Shown piece by piece: positions 1-8,712 of a DNA stretch of 64,000 nt. How positions within the stretch are numbered: position 1 is the first letter of the stretch; every line of letters starts with the position of its first letter. The stretch is taken from the NCBI GenBank assembly GCA_900313005.1, contig ONZJ01000002.1, positions 1,504,996 to 1,568,995 of the forward strand, read 5' to 3'. This DNA is from Rhodobacteraceae bacterium EL129 (GTDB lineage: Bacteria; Pseudomonadota; Alphaproteobacteria; Rhodobacterales; Rhodobacteraceae). The notes beneath the pieces were generated by a model, which made no database searches, was not told the origin of the DNA, and saw only the letters and a list, made by a program, of their open reading frames with translations. A program made the position numbers and the translations under genes.

Positions 1-2
1 TG

Positions 3-1166
3 GTCGACGAGACCTGTGCAGCCGCCGTACATTGGTCGCGCCTTTATGAGCCGCAAGCGATCGAGCGGGACACGCGCATCAAGGAGACTCTGAAGGGCAG
101 AGGCGTGACCGCGGTGAGCCACATCGGCCATGTCCTTTTTGAACCCTGGACGGTTGAGACCAAAACAGGCGGGTTCTACCGGGTCTATTCCCCGATGTGG
201 CGTGCCGTGAAAGATCGCGATGTCCCGGCGTGTTTGCCCGCGCCATCAGTCATTCCGGCACCAGAGAGCTGGCCCGCGAGCGACCGGTTGGAAGATTGGA
301 ACATGGGGGCCGCCATGCGCCGCGGGGCTGAGGTGTGCCTGCCGCACCAACGAGTTGGCGAAGAGGCCGCGATGACGCGGATGCACTGCTTCACCCAAGG
401 AGCTATTGACGCCTACAAGGACGACCGGAACCTTCCTGGGTTGGATGCCACGTCGGGCATGTCGGAAAACCTCACCTATGGTGAAATTTCACCACGCCAG
501 TGTTGGCATGCGGGACAAGCGGCTATGGCGCGTGGGGCTGGGGGCGCCGAGCATTGGCTGAAAGAACTGGTCTGGCGCGAGTTCGCCACGCATTTGGTTT
601 ATCACACGCCTCATATTTTGACCGACAACTGGCGCAGGGAGTGGACCGCCTTTCCGTGGTCCGACGACGAAGACACAGCGGAAGTGATCGCCTGGAAACA
701 AGGTCGCACCGGCGTGCCTTTCGTGGATGCCGCCATGCGCGAGATGTATGTCACCGGAAAGATGCACAACCGGGCGCGGATGATCGTGGGCTCGTATTTG
801 TGCAAACATTTGATGGTGCATTGGCGCATCGGTCAGCGGTGGTTTGATGACTGCCTGACCGATTGGGATGCGGCTTCGAACGCTATGGGATGGCAATGGA
901 CTGCAGGCTCGGGCCCCGATGCTGCGCCGTATTTTCGCGTGTTCAACCCTGAAACCCAGCTTGTGAAGTTTGATCCTAAACATCTCTATCCCAATGCATG
1001 GATCGCAGAGGGCCGCGCAGCCCCATCCAAAACAGCCTTGTCTTACTTTGATGCGATCCCTCTTAGCTGGGGTCTCAGCCCGCAGGATCCATACCCTGAA
1101 CCGCTGATTGATTTAGCGCTGGGGCGGGAGCGGGCGCTTGAAGCCTATAAATCCAGGGGCTTCTGA
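3..1166 (+). CDS. phrB: Deoxyribodipyrimidine photolyase / cryptochrome family, 5' end outside window
   Basis: Flavin-dependent enzyme that uses blue light to split UV-induced pyrimidine dimers. The open frame is already running at the left edge; 387 residues are visible and roughly 80-90 N-terminal residues are probably missing for a family of about 470. The visible part begins inside the antenna domain (VHWSRLYEP) and contains the complete FAD-binding domain, with the signatures MHNRARMIVGSYL, WDAASNAMGWQW, AGSGPDAAPYFRVFNP and QLVKFDP. A GTG at position 105 is internal, because homology extends upstream of it. cfa follows after 125 bases on the same strand. In Rhodobacter sphaeroides, photolyase and cyclopropane synthase genes belong to the sigmaE/ChrR singlet-oxygen response; that link is inferred here from gene order. 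The photolyase/cryptochrome subclass cannot be settled from the fragment. Confidence 0.93.
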   Translation, partial: VDETCAAAVHWSRLYEPQAIERDTRIKETLKGRGVTAVSHIGHVLFEPWTVETKTGGFYRVYSPMWRAVKDRDVPACLPAPSVIPAPESWPASDRLEDWNMGAAMRRGAEVCLPHQRVGEEAAMTRMHCFTQGAIDAYKDDRNLPGLDATSGMSENLTYGEISPRQCWHAGQAAMARGAGGAEHWLKELVWREFATHLVYHTPHILTDNWRREWTAFPWSDDEDTAEVIAWKQGRTGVPFVDAAMREMYVTGKMHNRARMIVGSYLCKHLMVHWRIGQRWFDDCLTDWDAASNAMGWQWTAGSGPDAAPYFRVFNPETQLVKFDPKHLYPNAWIAEGRAAPSKTALSYFDAIPLSWGLSPQDPYPEPLIDLALGRERALEAYKSRGF

Positions 1167-1291
1167 AACGACTGCATCGTTGCCGCGTGTATTGAGCAGG
1201 TGTTGCTAGGTTTAGACGTCGCCACCACAAAATTCTTGCCCGAGCGTATGCATCATCCTAGCTTTGGTCAAAAGTTAACGAGGGGACAGGC

Positions 1292-2500
1292 ATGATCCTG
1301 ACCGATACGTCCGGCCAGCCAGATCTGCCGCGTTATTTTTCACAGCTGTTTTCAACAGCGCGTAAAATAGCCAATGGCAGATTGGATATTGAACTGCCCG
1401 ATGGTCGCATCTTTCGCGCCGAGGGGCCCAAGCCGGGGCCTGTGGCACATATCACCATCAAAAACCCCGAGGTCTTCAGCCGCATGGTGCGCGAGGGATA
1501 TCTGGGTTTTTGCGAGGCCTATCTGGACGGCTGGTGGTCCAGTCCGGATTTGCAGGCTTTCATGGATCTAGTGAACTTCGAGAATGATGAGATGTACAAT
1601 GGCTATCCGGGGCAATCCCTGGTGCAATGGTATGAAAAGTTGCGGCATTGGCTGAATGGCAATTCACGGCGTCAGGCCCGCAAGAACATCAGCTACCATT
1701 ATGACCTGGGAAACGAGTTTTACAGCCTTTGGCTGGACGACACTATGAGCTACTCCAGTGCGATCTTTGAAACCGGGCAGGAAGATATGGAGAAAGCGCA
1801 GATCGCGAAATATGCTTCGATGGTCGATCAGATGGATGTCAGACCCGGAGATCACGTTCTGGAAATCGGCTGTGGCTGGGGTGGTTTCGCCGAATACGCC
1901 GCAGCCGAGCGGGGTCTGCATGTGACTGGGTTGACGATCAGTCAAGAACAACTGAACTATGCTAAGGAACGCATTGAAAAGGCAGGACTTTCTGATCGTG
2001 TGACGTTGAAATTGCAGGACTACCGTGACGAAACCGGCAGCTATGACGGGATTGCCTCGATCGAGATGTTTGAAGCCGTTGGCGAAAAATACTGGCCGGT
2101 CTACTTTGAGACCCTGCGCGCGCGGCTCAAACCCGGGCGCCAGGCGACCTTGCAGATCATCACGGTCGAAGATCACCATTTTGAAACCTACCGGAATGAT
2201 GTGGACTTCATTCAGAAATACATCTTTCCGGGCGGCATGCTGCCCAGTCAAAGCGCGCTTCAGGCGCAAGCAGACCGGGCGGGGTTGATCGTGAAATCCA
2301 CCATTGATTTTGCGGAAAGCTATTCGCTGACCCTGCGCCGTTGGCACGATAGTTTTAACGAAAAATGGAACCGTGTGGCCAAATTGGGCTTTGATGATCG
2401 GTTCCGCCGAATGTGGAATTTTTATCTCACGTCTTGCGCGGGGGCGTTCCATGCGGGTAATTGCAATGTAGTGCAGATCACAATCGCAAGGCCCAGCTAA
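1292..2500 (+). CDS. cfa: Cyclopropane-fatty-acyl-phospholipid synthase
   Basis: S-adenosylmethionine-dependent enzyme that adds a methylene bridge across cis double bonds of membrane phospholipid acyl chains. The 402-residue protein has an N-terminal lipid-handling region, then the SAM-binding motif VLEIGCGWGG near residue 190 followed by GLTISQEQ, and the family motifs ISYHYDLGNEFY and FIQKYIFPGG. Length is normal. GAGGGGAC lies just upstream of the ATG. The stop codon overlaps the start of trgA (TAATG), so the two are probably co-transcribed. Some Rhodobacter homologues take part in furan fatty acid formation under singlet-oxygen stress, so the exact lipid product is not certain. Confidence 0.92.
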   Translation: MILTDTSGQPDLPRYFSQLFSTARKIANGRLDIELPDGRIFRAEGPKPGPVAHITIKNPEVFSRMVREGYLGFCEAYLDGWWSSPDLQAFMDLVNFENDEMYNGYPGQSLVQWYEKLRHWLNGNSRRQARKNISYHYDLGNEFYSLWLDDTMSYSSAIFETGQEDMEKAQIAKYASMVDQMDVRPGDHVLEIGCGWGGFAEYAAAERGLHVTGLTISQEQLNYAKERIEKAGLSDRVTLKLQDYRDETGSYDGIASIEMFEAVGEKYWPVYFETLRARLKPGRQATLQIITVEDHHFETYRNDVDFIQKYIFPGGMLPSQSALQAQADRAGLIVKSTIDFAESYSLTLRRWHDSFNEKWNRVAKLGFDDRFRRMWNFYLTSCAGAFHAGNCNVVQITIARPS

Positions 2501-2958
2501 TGTCCGCCGCAGACCGTATGCCCTCCGCCGCCAAGTTATTCGCAGCCCTTGGGCTGGCCGCCGTTGGCTGGTTTGCCTCTGAGGCGATCCGGCCGTTGCT
2601 GCCAGATCATACCAACTTTGGTTGGTTCAATCAGGTGAATGTCGTCCTTGGCATTATCTGCGGGTGGCGCGTCACAGGCAATCGCGTCGGCGGCACCTTC
2701 TCGGAAGCGATCAGTGCCGGGCTGACCGGGGCGATTGCGCTGACGTTCTGGGGTTTGTTTGCCCAGAGTTTCAACCTGATGTTGGCCGAAGCGCTCGATA
2801 AGAAATACCGTGGCCCGTTCGAGGGCATCATGGGGATATTCAACAACGCGATGGACTTTGGGTTGTATCTGATGAATGGGCCGGTGATCGCGATTATTCT
2901 AGGCGGTGGTATCATTACCGGGATCTTTGCAGACTGGATCGCCAAGCGTTTTGCCTGA
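2500..2958 (+). CDS. trgA: TrgA family membrane protein (tellurite resistance)
   Basis: Small inner-membrane protein of 152 residues with about four hydrophobic segments (roughly residues 12-30, 43-58, 68-90 and 118-145). It resembles TrgA of Rhodobacter sphaeroides, where trgAB together with cysK confers tellurite resistance; the molecular role of TrgA itself is not known to me. The ATG at 2500 overlaps the cfa stop as TAATG, which favours this start over an in-frame upstream codon at 2461. trgB follows after 7 bases and cysK after that, the same order as the described locus, and this order is the strongest support for the name. Confidence 0.85.
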   Translation: MSAADRMPSAAKLFAALGLAAVGWFASEAIRPLLPDHTNFGWFNQVNVVLGIICGWRVTGNRVGGTFSEAISAGLTGAIALTFWGLFAQSFNLMLAEALDKKYRGPFEGIMGIFNNAMDFGLYLMNGPVIAIILGGGIITGIFADWIAKRFA

Positions 2959-2965
2959 GGCGCCT

Positions 2966-4045
2966 GTGTCCTATTTTCTATACGGTTCAATGTCGCCCGA
3001 GGGCATTCGACATGTCATCATGGGGACTGTTGACGGCGCGCAGGCGCAGTTGTCGGGCTATTCATTGGAGGCGCGCCCAAAGCCATTCGCCTTGGCGTTT
3101 CGAGATCCTAACAGCACGTTGGATGGTCTTTATGTCTCGGGCCTCAGCGCAGATCAGTCGGATCGGGTCCGGTTTTTCCTGGATGTGATCGGGGAATTGC
3201 AGCTGGGTGAATGCAGGGTGGATGGCGCAGTGCAGACCGTACAGTTTGTGAGTGGATCCAAAGTGCGGCGGGAGGGCAATGACCTGTTGGGACAGGCTGA
3301 GGTATATGCCGCGCAGGAAATCATGGGATATTTTGGTCGGTTGTCCGCAGTTGCCGTGCGGCCCCAGCTGGCGATGATACTGGCGCGCGCTGAGGCCCGG
3401 CAGGCGGCGCAGACCCCCAAGCCCGCCGTCCTGCGCAGCTCGACCGGTCTGGACCAGATCACGCAGCACAGTATGAAGACGCCGCACGAGGGGTTTTTCC
3501 TGACGCGCAGCTACCGGCTGCAACACCCCAAATTTGATGGATCGACCAGCCCCGAACTGACGCGCGAGGCCTTTGTGGCCACTGATGCGGCCATTGTGCT
3601 GCCCTATGATCCGGTGCGCGACCGGGTGTTGCTGATCGAACAGTTCCGCATGGGACCTTATGCGCGCGGTGACGCTAAACCTTGGATGCTGGAGCCGGTC
3701 GCAGGCCGGGTGGACGGCGGCGAAAGCCCCGAAACCTGTGCGCGGCGCGAATGCGAAGAAGAGGCCGGGCTGACCCTGCATGAGTTGCGCAAAATCTCAA
3801 GTCACTATTGCTCGCCGGGGTGTTCATCCGAGTATTTTCACCTGTTTCTGGGACTGTGTGATCTTCCGGACGATGCTGCGGGTCATGGCGGTCTTGAGAC
3901 CGAGCACGAAGACCTGAAAGTGCATGTGATTGATTATGCCGATGCCATGGCCTTGCTGGACAGTGGGGAGGCCGACAATGGTCCTTTGGTTCTGGCCCTG
4001 TTGTGGCTGTCAAAAAGCCGTGACGCCTTGCGCGCATCTGCTTGA
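2966..4045 (+). CDS. trgB: TrgB: gamma-glutamylcyclotransferase-like plus NUDIX two-domain protein
   Basis: The 359-residue protein has an N-terminal gamma-glutamylcyclotransferase-like fold (starting SYFLYGSM, approximately residues 1-150) and a C-terminal NUDIX hydrolase domain (about residues 190-345). The NUDIX box is visible as GESPETCARRECEEEAG. NUDIX enzymes hydrolyse nucleoside diphosphate derivatives such as ADP-ribose; the true substrate is unknown. I chose GTG at 2966 because GAGG lies 5 bases upstream and because the fold normally begins right at this YGS motif; longer frames upstream would overlap trgA. It lies between trgA and cysK, as in the Rhodobacter tellurite locus. Confidence 0.85.
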   Translation: MSYFLYGSMSPEGIRHVIMGTVDGAQAQLSGYSLEARPKPFALAFRDPNSTLDGLYVSGLSADQSDRVRFFLDVIGELQLGECRVDGAVQTVQFVSGSKVRREGNDLLGQAEVYAAQEIMGYFGRLSAVAVRPQLAMILARAEARQAAQTPKPAVLRSSTGLDQITQHSMKTPHEGFFLTRSYRLQHPKFDGSTSPELTREAFVATDAAIVLPYDPVRDRVLLIEQFRMGPYARGDAKPWMLEPVAGRVDGGESPETCARRECEEEAGLTLHELRKISSHYCSPGCSSEYFHLFLGLCDLPDDAAGHGGLETEHEDLKVHVIDYADAMALLDSGEADNGPLVLALLWLSKSRDALRASA

Positions 4046-4107
4046 GGTTTGCTGGCGCAGAGGCTAGCACTGAGGCACAACAGACTTGGGGAAAAGGGCG
4101 TTACGTC

Positions 4108-5139
4108 ATGCAATTTGCGAAAGACCTGGCCGAGGCCGTTGGCAATACCCCTTTGATCCGGCTGCGCGCCGCGTCAGAGGCAACGGGATGTGACATTCTG
4201 GGCAAGTGCGAGTTTCTGAATCCCGGTCAGTCGGTCAAGGATCGCGCGGCCCTTTACATCATCCGTGATGCAGTGGCGCGCGGGGCGCTCAAACCAGGTG
4301 GGACGATCGTGGAAGGCACTGCGGGTAACACCGGGATCGGACTGGCTTTGGTCGGGGCGTCGCTGGGCTTCAAGACCGTGATTGTCATTCCCGAAACTCA
4401 AAGCGAAGAAAAGAAGGACATGCTGCGCTTGGCAGGCGCAGATCTGGTTCAAGTGCCAGCCGCTCCCTATTCAAATCAGAACAACTTTGTGCATTATTCC
4501 GAGCGTTTGGCCGAGAAACTTGCACAAAGCGAACCAGACGGGGTGGTTTGGGCCAATCAGTTCGACAACGTTGCGAACCGCCAGGCCCATGTGGAAACCA
4601 CTGGTCCCGAGATTTGGGAGCAAACAGGCGGTAAGGTGGATGGGTTCATCTGCGCCTGTGGATCGGGCGGCACGCTCACGGGTGTTGCAATGGCCTTACA
4701 GCCCAAAGGCGTCAAGATCGGATTGGCTGATCCGATGGGGGCCAAGCTCTTTTCGTGGTTTACCAAAGGTGAGTTGGAATCCGAGGGAGGTTCGATCGCC
4801 GAAGGGATCGGACAGGTGCGCATCACCAAGAACCTCGAAGGGCTCAATCCCGATTTCAATTACCAGATTCCCGATGCCGAAGCCTTGCCCATCGTGTTTG
4901 ACATGCTGGAGTACGAAGGCCTGTGTTTGGGGGCATCTTCAGGCGTGAATATTGCTGGGGCCATGCGCATGGCGCGCGAGATGGGGCCAGGGCACACGAT
5001 TGTGACTGTGTTGTGCGACTATGGAACGCGGTATCAGTCAAAACTTTTCAATCCAGAATTTTTGAAAGAAAAGGACCTGCCAACGCCGTCTTGGCTGGAT
5101 CAAGCTCCGCGCTCAATTCCTGGAGTATTTGCAGAATGA
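4108..5139 (+). CDS. cysK: Cysteine synthase A (O-acetylserine sulfhydrylase)
   Basis: Pyridoxal-phosphate enzyme that makes cysteine from O-acetylserine and sulfide. In the 343-residue protein the PLP-binding lysine is K44 in NPGQSVKDRAA. The substrate loop EGTAGNTGIG and the PLP phosphate-binding glycine loop CGSGGT are also visible. ATG 4108 is preferred because the product then begins close to the conserved VGNTPLIRL; a frame from 4042 would add an unconserved 22-residue tail. The stop overlaps the start of the next gene (ATGA at 5136). Cysteine supply, and thus thiol pools, is thought to be why cysK travels with trgAB. Confidence 0.93.
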   Translation: MQFAKDLAEAVGNTPLIRLRAASEATGCDILGKCEFLNPGQSVKDRAALYIIRDAVARGALKPGGTIVEGTAGNTGIGLALVGASLGFKTVIVIPETQSEEKKDMLRLAGADLVQVPAAPYSNQNNFVHYSERLAEKLAQSEPDGVVWANQFDNVANRQAHVETTGPEIWEQTGGKVDGFICACGSGGTLTGVAMALQPKGVKIGLADPMGAKLFSWFTKGELESEGGSIAEGIGQVRITKNLEGLNPDFNYQIPDAEALPIVFDMLEYEGLCLGASSGVNIAGAMRMAREMGPGHTIVTVLCDYGTRYQSKLFNPEFLKEKDLPTPSWLDQAPRSIPGVFAE

Positions 5140-7613
5140 TGGCCTTTGTCCGAAAGCTATGTCTGATCATGGCTTTGAGCCTTGGCCTGTTCATGGGCCT
5201 GAACAGTGGCACCCACACGCCAGTTGCGGTGGCGCAGCCTGCGTCAGGTCAGCCAAACTATGAGGAATGGTTGAGAACTGCGGATCGCGCCGACGAGGTG
5301 ATCGAGGCCAGCCGGGCTAGCACCTCCGCCCTTGAATCGCTCAGGCGACAATTGACGGATTGGCGACAACAGTTCGTGGATGCGCAAAGTACCAACGCCA
5401 ATGCAATCTCGACTGTGCAGAGCCAGCTGGACGCGCTTGGCCCGGTGCCCGAAAGCGGAGAGGAAGACCCAACGATTGCCAGCCAGCGCTCTGATCTGAA
5501 TGAACGGATGAACACCTTGCAGGCTCCAGTTAAAACGGCCGAGTTGGCGCAGAACCGGGCGGACGGTCTGATCAAGGGAATTGACCGGATCATCCGCGAG
5601 CGTCAGACCGAAGAGCTGTTGGAGTTTGGGCCATCGCCCATCAACCCAGCCAACTGGACCCAAGGTATCGCCGCGCTGAGTGGTACTGCCGCTTCTGTAC
5701 GTGCCGAATTCGCCAATGCCTGGGGCAACAGCGTACAACAGGCTGAGGCCAAGGAAGATCTGCCGGCGGTGGTTATTCTGGCCGCGATTGGCATATTGCT
5801 GATCCTGCGCGGACGCCGCTGGAGCCGTAAACTGACCAATTGGGCGCTGACGGATAATCCGGGTGCGGGGCGCTGGATCCTCTCATTCGTACTCTCTTTG
5901 GGCAGTTTGATCGTTCCATTCATCGGTTTTGTCATGATTGTCGAGGCGGTGTTTGCCACCAATCTGGTGGGGCTGCGCGGAGAGCAGATCATCAATGCCA
6001 TGATCGGGCCTGCCTTTGCCTTCCTTCTGGCGCGCTGGTTGGCGATGCGCATTTTCCCGGCGCGCGAAGCACGCACGCTGCCTTTGAACCTGGATCAGAC
6101 GCAACGCGCCTCGGGGCGGCTTTATGGTGCGCTTCTGGGGATGGTCGCGGGCTTCTATTTCTTTTTCTCCGACGTTGCCGAATTCGCTGGCTGGACCGAG
6201 ACGGCTGTCAATGTGGTGCTGTTCCCCTTCATTTTGGTGGCAGGCATTTTGCTGTGGCGACTGGCTGCGCTGTTAAAAGCACATTGCAGGGCTGAACAGT
6301 CCGAGGATGGCGAAGAAACCTTCCGCACGACCACCACAAGGTTCCTTGCATTGGCCATGCTGGGTCTCGGTGTGGCCTCGCCCATCCTGGCAGCGGTGGG
6401 GTATTTCAAACTGGCGCATTTCTTGATGTTCCCATCGCTGCTGTCGTTGCAGCTGCTGGCCTTTTTGACATTGCTGCAGCGTCTGGTGGTCGAAGTTTAC
6501 GTGCTGATCACGCGCAACCGTGAGGGTGCGGAGGAATCGTTGGTGCCCGTACTGATCGGGTTACTGCTAGTGCTGATGTCCCTGCCATTTTTCGCTATGG
6601 CCTGGGGAGTGCGTCCGGCCGCACTGGGTGAATTGTGGATGCAATTCACCGAAGGGGTCAACTTGGGGGGCGTGCGTATCTCGCCAACGGTGTTCCTGAC
6701 CTTCGCCATCGTCTTTTCGGTGGGCTATGTCGCCACGCGGTTACTGCAAGGTGCGTTGAAAAACACCATTCTACCCAAAACCAAACTGGACCAGGGCGGG
6801 CGCAATGCCATCACCTCAGGTGTGGGGTATATCGGTATCTTCCTGGCGGCCTTGATTGCGATCACCTCTGCGGGGCTTGATCTCAGTTCGATTGCCATCG
6901 TCGCGGGTGCGTTGTCGGTTGGCATCGGTTTCGGCCTGCGCACGATTGTCGAAAACTTCGTTTCGGGCATCATCCTGCTGATCGAGCGCCCTATTTCCGA
7001 AGGTGACTGGATCGAAGTGGGCGGTGTGCATGGCACAGTGCGCGATATCTCGGTGCGGTCGACCCGTATTGAGACCTTTGATAGGTCTGATGTGATCGTG
7101 CCCAACGCAGATCTGGTGGCGGGCCGGGTTACCAACTACACGCGCTTTAATACCGTGGGACGCGCAATCGTTCCCGTGGGTGTGGCCTACGGAACGGACA
7201 CCCGCAAGGTCGAGGCGATTTTGCAGGAGATCGCCGAGGCTCATCCCATGGTGCTGGCCAATCCGGCACCTACCGTGGTGTTGAAGACCTTCGGCGCGAG
7301 TTCGCTCGATTTTGAAATTCGCGCCATATTGCGGGACGTGAACTGGGTGCTGAGCGTGACATCGGACATGAACCACGAGATTGCCAAGCGGTTTACTGAG
7401 GAAGATATCGAAATTCCGTTCTCGCAACGCGATATCTGGATCCGTAATCCCGAGGCCTTGGCAATGCCCGGTGCGGACCCTTCCGAGCCAACTTCCGACA
7501 CGAAAAAGGCCAAGCCAGTCGACACGCTGATCGAAACTGCAAAGCCGGATGAGGCGGATATGAATGTGTCGGGATCGGATGGCGAAGGGGCAGGCGAGGG
7601 CGGCGACAGATGA
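5136..7613 (+). CDS. DUF3772 / MscS-family mechanosensitive channel
   Basis: Large 825-residue inner-membrane channel protein. A signal peptide or first membrane helix covers residues 1-34, followed by a periplasmic coiled region (DUF3772-like, about residues 35-200), a series of hydrophobic helices (about residues 210-560) and a C-terminal MscS domain. The pore-lining stretch is rich in Ala and Gly (IVAGALSVGIGFGLRTIVENF), and the cytoplasmic beta domain carries ERPISEGDWIEV and VPNADLV. Such channels release solutes on osmotic downshock. The start ATG overlaps the cysK stop (ATGA), and the stop overlaps the next start (ATGA at 7610), so it sits within a tight operon. A second ATG at 5139 is an equally possible start. 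Confidence 0.88.
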   Translation: MMAFVRKLCLIMALSLGLFMGLNSGTHTPVAVAQPASGQPNYEEWLRTADRADEVIEASRASTSALESLRRQLTDWRQQFVDAQSTNANAISTVQSQLDALGPVPESGEEDPTIASQRSDLNERMNTLQAPVKTAELAQNRADGLIKGIDRIIRERQTEELLEFGPSPINPANWTQGIAALSGTAASVRAEFANAWGNSVQQAEAKEDLPAVVILAAIGILLILRGRRWSRKLTNWALTDNPGAGRWILSFVLSLGSLIVPFIGFVMIVEAVFATNLVGLRGEQIINAMIGPAFAFLLARWLAMRIFPAREARTLPLNLDQTQRASGRLYGALLGMVAGFYFFFSDVAEFAGWTETAVNVVLFPFILVAGILLWRLAALLKAHCRAEQSEDGEETFRTTTTRFLALAMLGLGVASPILAAVGYFKLAHFLMFPSLLSLQLLAFLTLLQRLVVEVYVLITRNREGAEESLVPVLIGLLLVLMSLPFFAMAWGVRPAALGELWMQFTEGVNLGGVRISPTVFLTFAIVFSVGYVATRLLQGALKNTILPKTKLDQGGRNAITSGVGYIGIFLAALIAITSAGLDLSSIAIVAGALSVGIGFGLRTIVENFVSGIILLIERPISEGDWIEVGGVHGTVRDISVRSTRIETFDRSDVIVPNADLVAGRVTNYTRFNTVGRAIVPVGVAYGTDTRKVEAILQEIAEAHPMVLANPAPTVVLKTFGASSLDFEIRAILRDVNWVLSVTSDMNHEIAKRFTEEDIEIPFSQRDIWIRNPEALAMPGADPSEPTSDTKKAKPVDTLIETAKPDEADMNVSGSDGEGAGEGGDR

Positions 7614-8332
7614 CGACGAAGGCCCTGTTTCGCGAAGATACCTATGCCAATAACGTCGTAGCCGAGGTGATTGCCATCACACCCGAAGGGGGCATCGTGT
7701 TGGATGGGTCAATATTCTATCCCACGGGCGGCGGGCAGCCTGGGGACAGTGGCCGGATCACCTGGAACACCGGTGGACTGGCTGTGGCCACGACGGTGAA
7801 GGCCGAAGGCGATCAGATCGCCCTTGTGCCTGCCGAACCTGAAACTTTGCCACCGGTTGGGGCACAGGTGACGCAAACCCTGGATTGGGGGCGCAGGCAC
7901 CGGCACATGCGCGTGCATACGGCGTTGCATCTGTTGTCCGTCGTGATCCCTTTGCCGGTGACCGGTGGATCGATCAGCCCCGAAAAGGGTCGGCTTGATT
8001 TCGATATGCCAGAGGCCCCGGACAACAAAGAGGCGTTGGAAAACGAGCTTAACCGTTTGATTGATCAGGACCTGCCTGTGTCGGAGGACTGGATCACGGA
8101 CGCAGAGTTGCATGCCAATCCTGAGATGGTCAAAACCATGTCCGTTCAGCCACCGATGGGGGCAGGGCATGTGCGTCTCATTCGGATTGGCGAAGGGCGT
8201 GATCAGATTGATCTGCAGCCTTGCGGCGGCACCCATGTGGCGCGGCTCGGAGAGATTGGCCGTGTCCGTCTGGGCAAGATCGAAAAGAAGGGCCGCCAGA
8301 ACCGACGGGTATATCTGCACCTGGACGACTAA
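7610..8332 (+). CDS. Alanyl-tRNA editing protein, AlaX type
   Basis: Stand-alone relative of the alanyl-tRNA synthetase editing domain; it hydrolyses tRNA(Ala) mischarged with serine or glycine. The 240 residues include FYPTGGGQPGDSG near residue 36 and the zinc-binding residues H103 and H107 (HTALH), C205 and H209 (CGGTH). It overlaps the upstream channel gene by four bases (ATGA), so it is translationally coupled although functionally unrelated. Length fits the AlaX-M/L class. Which mischarged amino acid is cleared cannot be told from sequence alone. Confidence 0.9.
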   Translation: MTTKALFREDTYANNVVAEVIAITPEGGIVLDGSIFYPTGGGQPGDSGRITWNTGGLAVATTVKAEGDQIALVPAEPETLPPVGAQVTQTLDWGRRHRHMRVHTALHLLSVVIPLPVTGGSISPEKGRLDFDMPEAPDNKEALENELNRLIDQDLPVSEDWITDAELHANPEMVKTMSVQPPMGAGHVRLIRIGEGRDQIDLQPCGGTHVARLGEIGRVRLGKIEKKGRQNRRVYLHLDD

Positions 8333-8472
8333 AGCTTACGCGGCCGCCGTCATAAGCGGGGCTCTTTCAGGTGATCTGAGGCAGGCCTGTTCCAATATTC
8401 CGAGTATCGGGCGAGAGAGCGTAAAAATCTGCTTGTGTTGCCCCACATCTGGCAGATAAACACCGCCTCAAC

Positions 8473-8562
8473 GGAGCGGTGGCCGAGTGGTCGAAGGCGC
8501 ACGCCTGGAAAGTGTGTAGGCGGGAGACCGTCTCCAGGGTTCGAATCCCTGTCGCTCCGCCA
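8473..8562 (+). tRNA. tRNA-Ser (GGA anticodon)
   Basis: Ninety bases including an encoded CCA. Acceptor arms GGAGCGG (8473-8479) and TCGCTCC (8552-8558) pair with one G-T wobble; the discriminator base is G8559. The D-arm GGCCGAGTGG, the anticodon loop CTGGAAA with anticodon GGA, a long variable arm typical of serine tRNAs, and the T-arm GGTTCGAATCC are all present. A short C-run and T-run follow the CCA. Confidence 0.97.
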
Positions 8563-8646
8563 TACCCCCCTTTTTTCATGTCCCGTGCTCAGACCGCTCG
8601 CCGCCCCTGTGTGGCCCAATGGTTGTTATTTTACAGATGCAGACAT

Positions 8647-8686
8647 AAAAATCCCGGTGGCAGGGGAGACCGCGCACCGGGATTTA
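8647..8686 (-). terminator. Rho-independent terminator downstream of tmm
   Basis: Read on the minus strand, AAATCCCGGTG and CACCGGGATTT form an 11-bp stem followed by more Ts. It lies about 27 bases beyond the tmm stop codon and ends its transcript before the tRNA gene. Confidence 0.8.
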
Positions 8687-8712
8687 TGGATCAAGCGAAG
8701 AGGAGGCTTGAT

